From NCBI GenBank assembly GCA_016710465.1, contig JADJVS010000012.1, positions 62,001 to 126,000 on the forward strand: DNA of 64,000 nt, given 5' to 3'. The DNA is from Sulfuritalea sp. (GTDB lineage: Bacteria; Pseudomonadota; Gammaproteobacteria; Burkholderiales; Rhodocyclaceae). Under the pieces are notes generated by a model. It was given only the letters and a program-made list of their open reading frames with translations, had not been told where the DNA came from and ran no database searches. Within the stretch, counting starts at the first letter, position 1; every line of letters starts with the position of its first letter. The position numbers and the translations under genes are program-made. Shown here in pieces: positions 57,127 to 64,000 of this stretch.

Positions 57127-57357
57127 TTAGAGCAATTCGTGTTCGACCAGCATGCGCCGCAGCGTGCCGCGGCTGATGCCCAGCATTTCGGCGGCAACGG
57201 TCTGGTTGCCGTCAGCCTGTTTCATGACCACTTCCAGCATCGGCCGCTCGACGCACTTCAGCACCATGTCGTAAATGGCATGCGGTGCCTGACCGTCAAG
57301 ATCGCGGAAGTAACGGTTCAGCGAGCGCCGCACGCAATCATTGATTTCGCTGCTCAT
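57127..57357 (-). CDS. fis: Fis family nucleoid protein
   Basis: A 76-residue Fis-like protein: an N-terminal helical dimer region (LNRYFRDLDGQAPHAIYDMVLKCVE) and a C-terminal helix-turn-helix (GNQTVAAEMLGISRGTLRRML). It is shorter at the N-terminus than E. coli Fis (98 residues), as usual in betaproteobacteria. The ATG overlaps the dusB stop (ATGA), as in the dusB-fis operon of enterobacteria. Confidence 0.93.
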   Translation of the reverse strand: MSSEINDCVRRSLNRYFRDLDGQAPHAIYDMVLKCVERPMLEVVMKQADGNQTVAAEMLGISRGTLRRMLVEHELL

Positions 57358-58376
57358 GCGGCCTTCATCTCCGTGCCTTCGGTCACGTAGCGCAGGCTGT
57401 CGTTCGCCGCGGCATGACCGAGGAAGAATTCGTCGGCGGCGGCAAGCTGCTCGCCGACCGTCTGCAACTGGTTCATGGCATGGCGGAAATGCGCCGCGCC
57501 GACCAGGCCCTTGGTGTACCAACTGATGTGTTTGCGGGCGATGCGCACACCCATCTCCTCGCCGTAAAAGCCATACAGATCGGCGAGGTGATCGCGCAGG
57601 ATGCGATGGATTTCCGTGGCGCGAGGCGGGGCCATTTCCTCGCCCGTGGCGAGAAAATGCTCGATCTCGCGGAACAGCCACGGACGGCCCTGGGCCGCGC
57701 GGCCGATCATCACGCCGTCGGCACCGGTGTAGTCGAGGACATGCCGGGCCTTCTGCGGCGAGGTGATGTCACCGTTGGCGATCACCGGAATCCCGACCCG
57801 CGACTTGACCAGGGCAATGGTGTCGTATTCGGCGGCACCCTGGTACTGGTCGGCACGGGTGCGGCCATGGATGGCGATGGCGCGAATCCCCGACTCTTCG
57901 GCGATGCGCGCGATCGTCGGCGCGTTGCGATTCTCGCGGTTCCAGCCGGTGCGGAATTTCAGCGTCACCGGCAGGCCGGGGACGGCACCGACCACGGCAT
58001 CGAGGATTTTCGCCACCAGCGGCTCGTTCTGCATCAGCGCCGAGCCGGCCATGACATTGCAGACCTTCTTCGCCGGGCAGCCCATGTTGATATCGATGAT
58101 CTGCGCGCCATGGTCGGCGTTGTAGCGCGCGGCCTGCGCCATCATCGCAGGATCGGCGCCGGCAATCTGCACCGAGATCGGATCCACCTCGCCGTCATGG
58201 TTGGCGCGACGTCGCGTCTTGGCGCTGCCATACAACAGGGAATTCGAGGTGACCATTTCCGAAACCGCCAGTCCGGCGCCCAACTTCTTGCACAGTTGGC
58301 GAAACGGTCGATCCGTAACCCCGGCCATGGGCGCGACAAACAGGTTGTTGCGCAATGAGAAGCCGAGGAATTCCAT
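57354..58376 (-). CDS. dusB: tRNA-dihydrouridine synthase DusB
   Basis: FMN enzyme reducing uridines in tRNA, 340 residues. Motifs: VAPMAGVTDRPFR, the catalytic cysteine in GCPAKKVCN and IAIHGRTRADQYQG. I chose the ATG at 58376; the longer frame adds 12 residues without support. It forms an operon with fis. Confidence 0.95.
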   Translation of the reverse strand: MEFLGFSLRNNLFVAPMAGVTDRPFRQLCKKLGAGLAVSEMVTSNSLLYGSAKTRRRANHDGEVDPISVQIAGADPAMMAQAARYNADHGAQIIDINMGCPAKKVCNVMAGSALMQNEPLVAKILDAVVGAVPGLPVTLKFRTGWNRENRNAPTIARIAEESGIRAIAIHGRTRADQYQGAAEYDTIALVKSRVGIPVIANGDITSPQKARHVLDYTGADGVMIGRAAQGRPWLFREIEHFLATGEEMAPPRATEIHRILRDHLADLYGFYGEEMGVRIARKHISWYTKGLVGAAHFRHAMNQLQTVGEQLAAADEFFLGHAAANDSLRYVTEGTEMKAA

Positions 58377-58470
58377 GGGCCGGAAAGAGAGTGCGTTTGG
58401 GGGAGTGCGCAATTTTAGCGCAAAGCGTCAAAGGCGCTATCGAGGCTTCTTATACAGCGGAGCGCGGGAA

Positions 58471-59574
58471 TCAGGGCCAGGCGCGGGCGCCAAAGATCAT
58501 CCGCCTGGCGACAAATCCACGCAGGGCGGGAAGCATATCCAGGGCCAGCAAGCCGGCCCCGCGCGCGTGCCGTAGCGGCGGAAAATCGTTGCCGAATCCG
58601 AGGATCAGGAGGTCGGTGAATCCGATGGCCCCGCGCCGGTCCGCCTGTCGCCCGGCGGCATAGGCGGCAAGCACATCGGGCGCGCCAGGGTCGGCCGCCC
58701 CCGCCAACGCCTGGGTCAGTTCCCAGATATCGCGCAAGGCCAGGTTGAATCCCTGTCCGGCGACAGGATGCAGGGTCTGTGCCGCGTTGCCGAGCCACAC
58801 CTGGCGCTCCGCCACCGGATGCGGCCGATAGCGCAAACCCAGCGGGTAGGCCACCCGCGGTGTCGTACTGACAAATCGGTGGCGGGTCCCGAAACGCTTT
58901 TGCAGCAGCGCCAGAAAGGCCGCATCATCGAGCGCCCTGACCTCGTCAAGCACGGCATCGGCACAGGTCAGCACCACGGAATACCGCTCGCCCAGCGGCA
59001 GCAGGGCCAGCGGACCTTCACCGGTGAAGCGTTCCCAGGCGACGTTGCGATGCGGCTCGGCGACTTCGACATTGCACAGTACCGCATGTTGGCCATAGTC
59101 ACGCGCGCTGCCGGCACCTGTCTCGACGCGCCCCTCGGCGAAGGCGGTCAGCGGAAATCCGGCGGTGTCCGCCGCCACGATCGTTTGACTTTCGCGATAC
59201 ACGATTCCTTGCGCCGTCACCGCCGCGTCCAGCGCGGCGATCAGGTCGCTCGCCGCCGCCACCCAGCCCAGGGCCGGCACGTCCAGTTCGCCGGCGCGCA
59301 GCACGGTGCGGCCGAAACCACCCCGCTGCGAAACATGGATGGTCTCGATGGAGGTTTTCGGCAAATCGGCCCATGCGCCAAGCCAGTCGAGGATCTGGCG
59401 CGAGCCGTCGGATAGCGCCAGAACCCGTTGGTCATGGCGTACCGCCTCGCGCGCTCGCGCCTCGAAAATTTCCGGCTCGATGCCCTTCAGGCGCAGCGAC
59501 AATGCCAGCGCCATACCCGCCGGGCCACCACCGGCGATGGCGACCCTCGGCACCGGATCACCCGCCACGGGCAT
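58471..59574 (-). CDS. FAD-dependent hydroxylase of the UbiH/UbiF/Coq6 family
   Basis: Aromatic-ring hydroxylase family member of 367 residues, probably acting in ubiquinone synthesis. The FAD motif is VAIAGGGPAGMALALSL, with DYGQ-type middle motif (ARDYGQHAVLCNVE) and GNAAQTLHPVAGQGFNLALRD near residue 280. Which ring position it hydroxylates cannot be told (UbiH, UbiF, UbiI, UbiM are all possible). Its start overlaps pepP by 17 bases, as in the E. coli pepP-ubiH order. Confidence 0.88.
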   Translation of the reverse strand: MPVAGDPVPRVAIAGGGPAGMALALSLRLKGIEPEIFEARAREAVRHDQRVLALSDGSRQILDWLGAWADLPKTSIETIHVSQRGGFGRTVLRAGELDVPALGWVAAASDLIAALDAAVTAQGIVYRESQTIVAADTAGFPLTAFAEGRVETGAGSARDYGQHAVLCNVEVAEPHRNVAWERFTGEGPLALLPLGERYSVVLTCADAVLDEVRALDDAAFLALLQKRFGTRHRFVSTTPRVAYPLGLRYRPHPVAERQVWLGNAAQTLHPVAGQGFNLALRDIWELTQALAGAADPGAPDVLAAYAAGRQADRRGAIGFTDLLILGFGNDFPPLRHARGAGLLALDMLPALRGFVARRMIFGARAWP

Positions 59575-60910
59575 CCCGCATCAGCGCTTCGATGTCGGCA
59601 ATCGCTTTTGGCGCGCCAGCGGTGATGATTTCGCAACCGCCGGCAGTGACGACCGCATCGTCCTCGATGCGTACACCGATATTCCAGAATGCCTCGCGCA
59701 CATCGTCAGCGGGCCGCACGTAACAGCCCGGCTCGATGGTCAGCACCATGCCCGGCACCAGGGGCGCCCAGTGCTCGCCATCCTTGTATTCGCCGGCGTC
59801 GTGCACGTCCTTGCCCAGCCAGTGGCTGGTGCGGTGCATGTAGAAACGCTTGTAGCTTTCCGACTCGATCACGGCATCGAGCGAACCGGCCAGCAGCTTC
59901 ATGTCGATCATGCCCTGGGCCAGAACTTTCAGCGCGGCATCGTGCGGATCGGCGAAATTCGCGCCCGGGCGCACCGCGGCGATCGCCGCCGCCTGGGCGT
60001 CGAGCACCAGGTCATAGATGTCGGCTTGCGGCCCGCTGAAGCGCCCGTTCACCGGAAAGGTCCGCGTAATGTCCGAGGCATATCCGGAAAGCTCGCCGCC
60101 GGCATCGATCAGCAGCAGGTCGCCGTCGCGCAGGGGCTGATCATTGCCGACGTAGTGCAGGATGCAGGCATTGGCCCCGCCGGCGACGATGGGCGTGTAG
60201 GCGGGGAATTCGCAGCCATGGCGGCGAAACTCATGCAGCAGCTCGGCCTCGACTTCGTATTCGAACCTGCCCGGCGCGACAAAACGCATCGCCCGGACGT
60301 GCGCCGCGGCGGAGATTTCCGAGACACGCCGCATGATGTCGATCTCGGTGGCGTCCTTGACCAGCCGCATCGCGTCAAGTTCGGCGCGCACGTCACGGAT
60401 CACGGACGGCGCGCGCTTGCCGCTGCGCGACTCGCCGCGCACCTTGTTCAAGGCGCTGGCGACCCGGCCGTCCCACGACGAATCCTGGCCGATCGAGAAC
60501 CATAGCGCCGGCTGATCGGCGAGAAGCCCGGGCAGGCGCGCATCGAAGTCGCCGATCACATGCGCGGCATCGAAGCCGAAGCGCTCGCGAGCGCCATCCG
60601 GACCATGGCGAAAGCCATCCCAGGTCTCGCGTTCGGCATTCTTCTCACGACAGAAAAGGATCGACCGCGATTCGCTTCCATCCTTGCCGGCGACGAGCAC
60701 CAGCACCGCCTCGGGTTCGGTGAAACCCGTCAGGTACTGAAAATAGCTGTCGGCGCGATAGGGAAAGTGGGCATCCCGGTTGCGCGCCTGCTCGGGCGCC
60801 GTGGGAATCAGGGCAACTCCGCCGCCCGCCATGCGCATGCGTTCCGCGAGCAGGAGTCGGCGCCGGCGATACGCCGAGTTTGCGTCGTCTTGATTCGGTG
60901 CCTGGTCCAT
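59558..60910 (-). CDS. pepP: Xaa-Pro aminopeptidase PepP
   Basis: Dinuclear metalloprotease of 450 residues removing N-terminal residues ahead of proline. Pita-bread fold metal ligands: LIDAGGELSGYASDITRTF, HRTSHWLG, TIEPGCY and RIEDDAVVT. I chose the ATG at 60910; the longer frame runs back into murU. It is upstream of the ubiquinone hydroxylase. Confidence 0.95.
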   Translation of the reverse strand: MDQAPNQDDANSAYRRRRLLLAERMRMAGGGVALIPTAPEQARNRDAHFPYRADSYFQYLTGFTEPEAVLVLVAGKDGSESRSILFCREKNAERETWDGFRHGPDGARERFGFDAAHVIGDFDARLPGLLADQPALWFSIGQDSSWDGRVASALNKVRGESRSGKRAPSVIRDVRAELDAMRLVKDATEIDIMRRVSEISAAAHVRAMRFVAPGRFEYEVEAELLHEFRRHGCEFPAYTPIVAGGANACILHYVGNDQPLRDGDLLLIDAGGELSGYASDITRTFPVNGRFSGPQADIYDLVLDAQAAAIAAVRPGANFADPHDAALKVLAQGMIDMKLLAGSLDAVIESESYKRFYMHRTSHWLGKDVHDAGEYKDGEHWAPLVPGMVLTIEPGCYVRPADDVREAFWNIGVRIEDDAVVTAGGCEIITAGAPKAIADIEALMRDARGG

Positions 60911-60917
60911 CGGCCGA

Positions 60918-61613
60918 TTATAGCGACCGCAATTCCCGGTCCAGTTCCTCCAGGCGTTGCGGCGTGCCGACATCAACCCAGCGGCCGGTGTGTGCTTCGC
61001 CGGAGACCCGCCCGTCGCGCATCGCGCCGCGCAACAGGGGCGCCAGTTGTGCCGGTTGGCCGGGATGGATTCCGGCGAACAGTTCCGGTCGATAAATTCC
61101 GATTCCGGAGAAGGTGTGCATCGCTCCCGTACCGGCGAACGCCGTGGCCTCGGCGCCGACTTCCGTGCCCAGAAGACTGAAATCGCCATGCGGATGCTGC
61201 GGCGGATTCGGCACCAGTACCAGATGGGCCTGCTTGTCCTGGCGCAGCGCCGAGGCGGCCCGCGCCGGACTCCAATTGCAGAAGATGTCGCCGTTGATCA
61301 CCAGGAATGCATCATCCGTACCCAGCAAGGACAAGGCGTTGGCGATGCCACCGGCGGTTTCCAGCGCGCCCGCGGGTTCGGGCGAATAGCGGATACTCAG
61401 GCCCCAGGCCTCGCCGTCGCCGAGCAGTGCCTCGATCTGATCGCCAAGATGCGCATGGTTTATGACGACTTCACGGAAGCCGGTCGCCGCAAGGCGCTCG
61501 AGATGCCAGACGATCAATGGCCGCCCCGCCACCGGCAGCAGGGGCTTTGGCGTGCGATCGGTCAGCGGCCGCATCCGCTCGCCGCGACCGGCGGCAAGAA
61601 TCATGGCTTTCAC
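60918..61613 (-). CDS. murU: N-acetylmuramate-1-phosphate uridylyltransferase MurU
   Basis: Nucleotidyltransferase of 231 residues making UDP-MurNAc in peptidoglycan recycling, bypassing fosfomycin-sensitive MurA. The signature is MILAAGRGERMRPLTDRTPK with INGDIF later. The start is a GTG at 61613 (VKAMILAAGRG), which aligns with the family MKAMILAAGRG. This GTG lies inside a 25-bp inverted repeat that could fold over the initiation site. The partner kinase gene amgK is upstream on the same strand, 189 bases away. Confidence 0.92.
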   Translation of the reverse strand: MKAMILAAGRGERMRPLTDRTPKPLLPVAGRPLIVWHLERLAATGFREVVINHAHLGDQIEALLGDGEAWGLSIRYSPEPAGALETAGGIANALSLLGTDDAFLVINGDIFCNWSPARAASALRQDKQAHLVLVPNPPQHPHGDFSLLGTEVGAEATAFAGTGAMHTFSGIGIYRPELFAGIHPGQPAQLAPLLRGAMRDGRVSGEAHTGRWVDVGTPQRLEELDRELRSL

Positions 61614-61645
61614 GGAGCGCCTCCGTGAAAGCCATGATCCTTGCC
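61593..61645. repeat. 25-bp inverted repeat over the murU start codon
   Basis: Arms at 61593-61617 and 61621-61645 match at 24 of 25 positions with a three-base loop. One arm is the murU start region itself (GTGAAAGCCATGATTCTTGCC); the other is an upstream inverted copy with ATC in place of ATT. In the murU messenger this forms a very stable hairpin that hides the start codon. Confidence 0.85.
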
Positions 61646-61665
61646 CTTGGCAAGCCATTGCTCGG

Positions 61666-61794
61666 CTCTCTCCCCACCCCCCTCTCCAAGAGAGGGGGAG
61701 CGCAAGCGCTCCCCCTGGGGAAATTGGTGCGCTCTCCCCCCATCCCCCTCTCCGAGAGAGGGGGCGATTGATTGGAGTCCGCGCTGCGCGCGGA
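61666..61794. repeat. Direct repeats and hairpins between amgK and murU
   Basis: Two related copies (61666-61700 and 61732-61764) of a C-rich then G-rich module, each with stem CCCCCTCT/AGAGGGGG. They are followed by a third hairpin TCCGCGC/GCGCGGA at 61778-61794. The copies fill the 189 bases between amgK and murU. They resemble dispersed intergenic palindromes of betaproteobacteria. They may terminate or stabilise amgK messenger. Confidence 0.7.
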
Positions 61795-61802
61795 TGGGAA
61801 GC

Positions 61803-62819
61803 TTACAGATCACGCTGATCCAGCGTATAGCCGAGCACGGTAATTTTTTCCTCGACGCGATCGAGCAGGTGGCGCAGCGTGGATAGTTCGGCATAGCGTT
61901 CGCACGCCTTGCGCAGGTAGCGCGCCACCAGCGGCAGGTCCTTGAGATAACCGTCCTTGCCGTCGCGATGCCAGAGCCTGGCGAAGATGCCCAGCACCTT
62001 GACGTGGCGCTGCACGCCCATCCATTCGTAGCATCGGTAGAACTCGCCGAAGTCCGCGGCGACGGGCAGCCCGGCCTTGCGTGCCTGCTCCCAGTAGCGG
62101 ATCAGCCAATCCAGGGCAATGTCTTCATCCCATTCGACATAGGCATCCTTCAGCAAGGAAACCATGTCGTAGCTGATCGGCCCATATACCGCGTCCTGGA
62201 AGTCGATGATCCCCGGATTGCCCGCGCCGTCGAGGCGCATCAGGTTGCGCGAGTGGTAGTCGCGATGCACGAAGACCTTCGGTTCCGCCAGATTGGCGGC
62301 GAGTATCCGCTCGAAGACGTCCTCGATCTGTTGCCGGTCGTGGTCGGAGAGGGCAATGCCGTGGTGCCTGACAAGAAACCATTCCGGAAACAGATCGAGT
62401 TCGCGCCGCAACAGGGCACGGTCATACGCCGGCAGGGCACCCGGTCTGCTGGCAAGTTGAATCCGCACCAGGGCCGCAATTGCGTCGGCATACAAGGGCG
62501 ATGCATTTTCCGGCGTCAAGGCCTGCAGGTAGGTCGTGTTTCCCAGATCGGACAACAACAGGAACCCGCGCTCCAGATCCTGCGCCAGGACATCGGGCAC
62601 ATGGACTCCGGCGTCATGGAACAGCCGTTGCACGTGGAGCCACGGTCGGCAGTCCTCGCTGGCAGGCGGCGCATCCATGACCACGAACGACGAGCCGTCA
62701 CCCTTGCGGGCACGGAAATACCTCCTGAAGCTGGCATCGTTCGACGCCGCCGCAAAACTGAACTCGTCACCCGGCCATATGTCGGCAAGCCACTTTTTGA
62801 TCTGGTCCTGGCGTTCCAT
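61803..62819 (-). CDS. amgK: N-acetylmuramate/N-acetylglucosamine kinase AmgK
   Basis: Aminoglycoside-phosphotransferase-fold kinase of 338 residues phosphorylating MurNAc at C1, the step before MurU. The catalytic loop is VFVHRDYHSRNLM and the metal-binding IIDFQDAVYGP. I chose the ATG at 62819; a GTG-started extension of ten residues exists. It is divergent from lptD, as in pseudomonads. Confidence 0.92.
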   Translation of the reverse strand: MERQDQIKKWLADIWPGDEFSFAAASNDASFRRYFRARKGDGSSFVVMDAPPASEDCRPWLHVQRLFHDAGVHVPDVLAQDLERGFLLLSDLGNTTYLQALTPENASPLYADAIAALVRIQLASRPGALPAYDRALLRRELDLFPEWFLVRHHGIALSDHDRQQIEDVFERILAANLAEPKVFVHRDYHSRNLMRLDGAGNPGIIDFQDAVYGPISYDMVSLLKDAYVEWDEDIALDWLIRYWEQARKAGLPVAADFGEFYRCYEWMGVQRHVKVLGIFARLWHRDGKDGYLKDLPLVARYLRKACERYAELSTLRHLLDRVEEKITVLGYTLDQRDL

Positions 62820-62893
62820 GTAGGCGCTGTCCGCGGTGCCGGAAAACACGCAAGAACTCAGTCAGGGAGCGCGTTCCGCAGGGATTGAAGTGT

Positions 62894-62910
62894 TAGAATT
62901 ATCGATTCTA
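62894..62910. promoter_or_regulatory. Palindromic overlapping -10 elements between amgK and lptD
   Basis: TAGAAT-TATCG-ATTCTA is a 17-base palindrome. Each arm read outward is TAGAAT, five of six matches to TATAAT, so one site could serve both divergent genes. No convincing -35 is visible on either side. It could also be an operator. Confidence 0.35.
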
Positions 62911-63000
62911 GCATCGGCCGGCAAGGGCATTTCCGGCGGGCGACAGGTGTCTCCAGTTTCACGGCCTGTCATCAGCGTTGCGCTAACACTTCGATTCGGC

Positions 63001-64000
63001 ATGCCAACTTCGCGTCGCGGACAATTCGGCCCCGCCTTACCGGCAATTCTGATGCTGCTTGCGGCCGGCTCCGCGGCGGCGGAGCCACTACCCCCATTGC
63101 GCGTCAACCCGGCCTTGCTCGGCGCGGGAACCCCGCCCGCGCTTGCGACTGCAGCATCGCCGCGGACCGCTTCCGTGGCGGTGGCACCGGCTCCCGCGGT
63201 AGCGACGATCGGCACCCAGCCTGTCCAAACGCCCGCGCCGACGCCGCAGGCAACACCCATTTCCGCCCTGGCGCCCATGGCTGCGCCCGCCCCCCGGCCG
63301 GCCACCCAACCGCCACCCGCGGCGGCGGCCGGCCCTGGCGCCGCGAGTCCCGCCGTGCCGGCGCAGGCCAAGGCCACGGCAACAGGAATGGCCAAGGCGG
63401 TAGTCGCCCCACCACAGGCTGCCGTGAGCGCGGCCGCCGGCAAGGCAACCGGGCTCGGCTTGCCGGCGCCGCAGCACGAGTCCGTCGCCAAACCCGTGGA
63501 GCCGCCGCAAGTCGAAGAGCGGCCGGCGTTGCCGCCCTTGTATTCCGCCCATGTCGCGGCGGGTGAACTGCCGGTACCGGACCTGCGCCAGTCGCCCCGC
63601 ATCTCGCCCTATTTGAAGCAGCCGGGCGAGGAATTGCCGACCTTCGTTTCCGCTGAGCGAATCAGCGGAAGAAACGACGTTGACGTCGTTGCCGAAGGCG
63701 ACGTCGAATTGCGCAAGCGCAATTCGATCCTGGTCGCCGACCGCCTGACCTACCGCCAGATTGCCGACGAAGTCGAGGCCGAGGGAAACGTCCGCCTGTC
63801 GCGTGACGGTGATCGCGTCAGCGGCCCGCGCATGAAGATGAAGCTCGACGACAGTACTGGGGTGTTCGAGCAACCCAACTACAGCATCCGCCGCATCAAG
63901 ACCGGATCCGCCCCCACGCTCTGGACCGGCAACGAGGAACGTGAATCGCGCGAATTGACCACCGGGAGTGGCGCCGCGTCGAGCATGGAATTCGAGGGAG
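63001..64000 (+). CDS. lptD: LPS-assembly protein LptD, N-terminal part (runs off the window)
   Basis: Outer-membrane LPS translocon; the first 333 residues are visible and the frame is open to the window end. A signal peptide (PAILMLLAAGSAAAE, cleaved near residue 27) is followed by about 150 residues very rich in Ala, Pro and Gln. The OstA/LptA-like periplasmic domain starts near residue 215 (TFVSAERISGRNDVDVVAEGDVELRK, VEAEGNVRLSRDGDRVSG). The low-complexity spacer is not part of typical LptD. The frame is also open upstream to a GTG at 62947, but the ATG at 63001 gives the signal peptide. Confidence 0.85.
   Translation, partial: MPTSRRGQFGPALPAILMLLAAGSAAAEPLPPLRVNPALLGAGTPPALATAASPRTASVAVAPAPAVATIGTQPVQTPAPTPQATPISALAPMAAPAPRPATQPPPAAAAGPGAASPAVPAQAKATATGMAKAVVAPPQAAVSAAAGKATGLGLPAPQHESVAKPVEPPQVEERPALPPLYSAHVAAGELPVPDLRQSPRISPYLKQPGEELPTFVSAERISGRNDVDVVAEGDVELRKRNSILVADRLTYRQIADEVEAEGNVRLSRDGDRVSGPRMKMKLDDSTGVFEQPNYSIRRIKTGSAPTLWTGNEERESRELTTGSGAASSMEFEG

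Noticed and set aside
57127..57681. Extended 184-codon frame for fis
   Set aside because: The N-terminal part is an Arg/His-rich antiframe of dusB; the ATG at 57357 overlapping the dusB stop is the normal fis start.

Overview
The window is a GC-rich, almost fully coding stretch of a betaproteobacterial chromosome. Gene content and order (ribF-ileS-lspA-fkpB-ispH, dusB-fis-purH-purD-purK-tsaC, ilvE-CHCC zinc finger-waaF, ccoI-ccoS-ccoNOQP-ccoG-ccoH) are typical of Rhodocyclales-like denitrifiers or microaerophiles. The order is inferred from gene content only; there is no rRNA in the window.

Region 1 (1-24.6 kb) is a respiratory and nitrosative-stress block. A minus-strand run hemN - TauE/SafE family protein - hybrid histidine kinase - copA - copZ handles anaerobic heme synthesis and copper. 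It is followed by fnr (with its 4Fe-4S cysteines), sirB2, nnrS, a second Crp/Fnr regulator of the Dnr type, an orphan 12-helix membrane protein, DUF2249, hemerythrin, a class I PHA synthase, a universal stress protein, another hemerythrin, and the complete cbb3 oxidase cluster with its assembly factors. Five FNR/Dnr-type palindromes (TTGAY-N4-RTCAA) sit upstream of fnr/hemN, the hemerythrin operon, usp, ccoN, and a probable short RNA between ccoS and ccoN. They tie the block together as an oxygen/NO regulon.

Region 2 (24.6-32.2 kb) is housekeeping: tRNA-Thr, isoprenoid and lipoprotein processing, IleRS, FAD synthesis, a Tat-type amidase and TsaE. Region 3 (about 32.2-34.83 kb) is a visibly lower-GC two-gene island between tsaE and queG. 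It holds an N4-cytosine-type DNA methyltransferase directly downstream of a 495-residue protein with a possible restriction-nuclease core fused to HEAT repeats. An 11-bp inverted repeat flanks the island on both sides.

Region 4 (34.8-64 kb) is again housekeeping and envelope: queG, sulfurtransferase, HU, mnmA, Nudix, ilvE, waaF, YheT-type hydrolase, phosphomannomutase, alaS, ugpQ with a solute-binding protein, two tRNAs (Arg-ACG, Ala-CGC), tsaC, de novo purine genes, fis-dusB, a UbiH-family hydroxylase, pepP, the murU-amgK peptidoglycan-recycling pair and the start of lptD.

Three genes in the first 6.1 kb (copA, the histidine kinase, hemN) each carry one single-base frame disruption, while the other 58 kb shows none. 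Local base-calling error is more likely than three separate pseudogenes. The observations most worth following up are the candidate FNR-driven small RNA, the methyltransferase/HEAT-nuclease island with flanking inverted repeats, and a 25-bp hairpin over the murU start codon.
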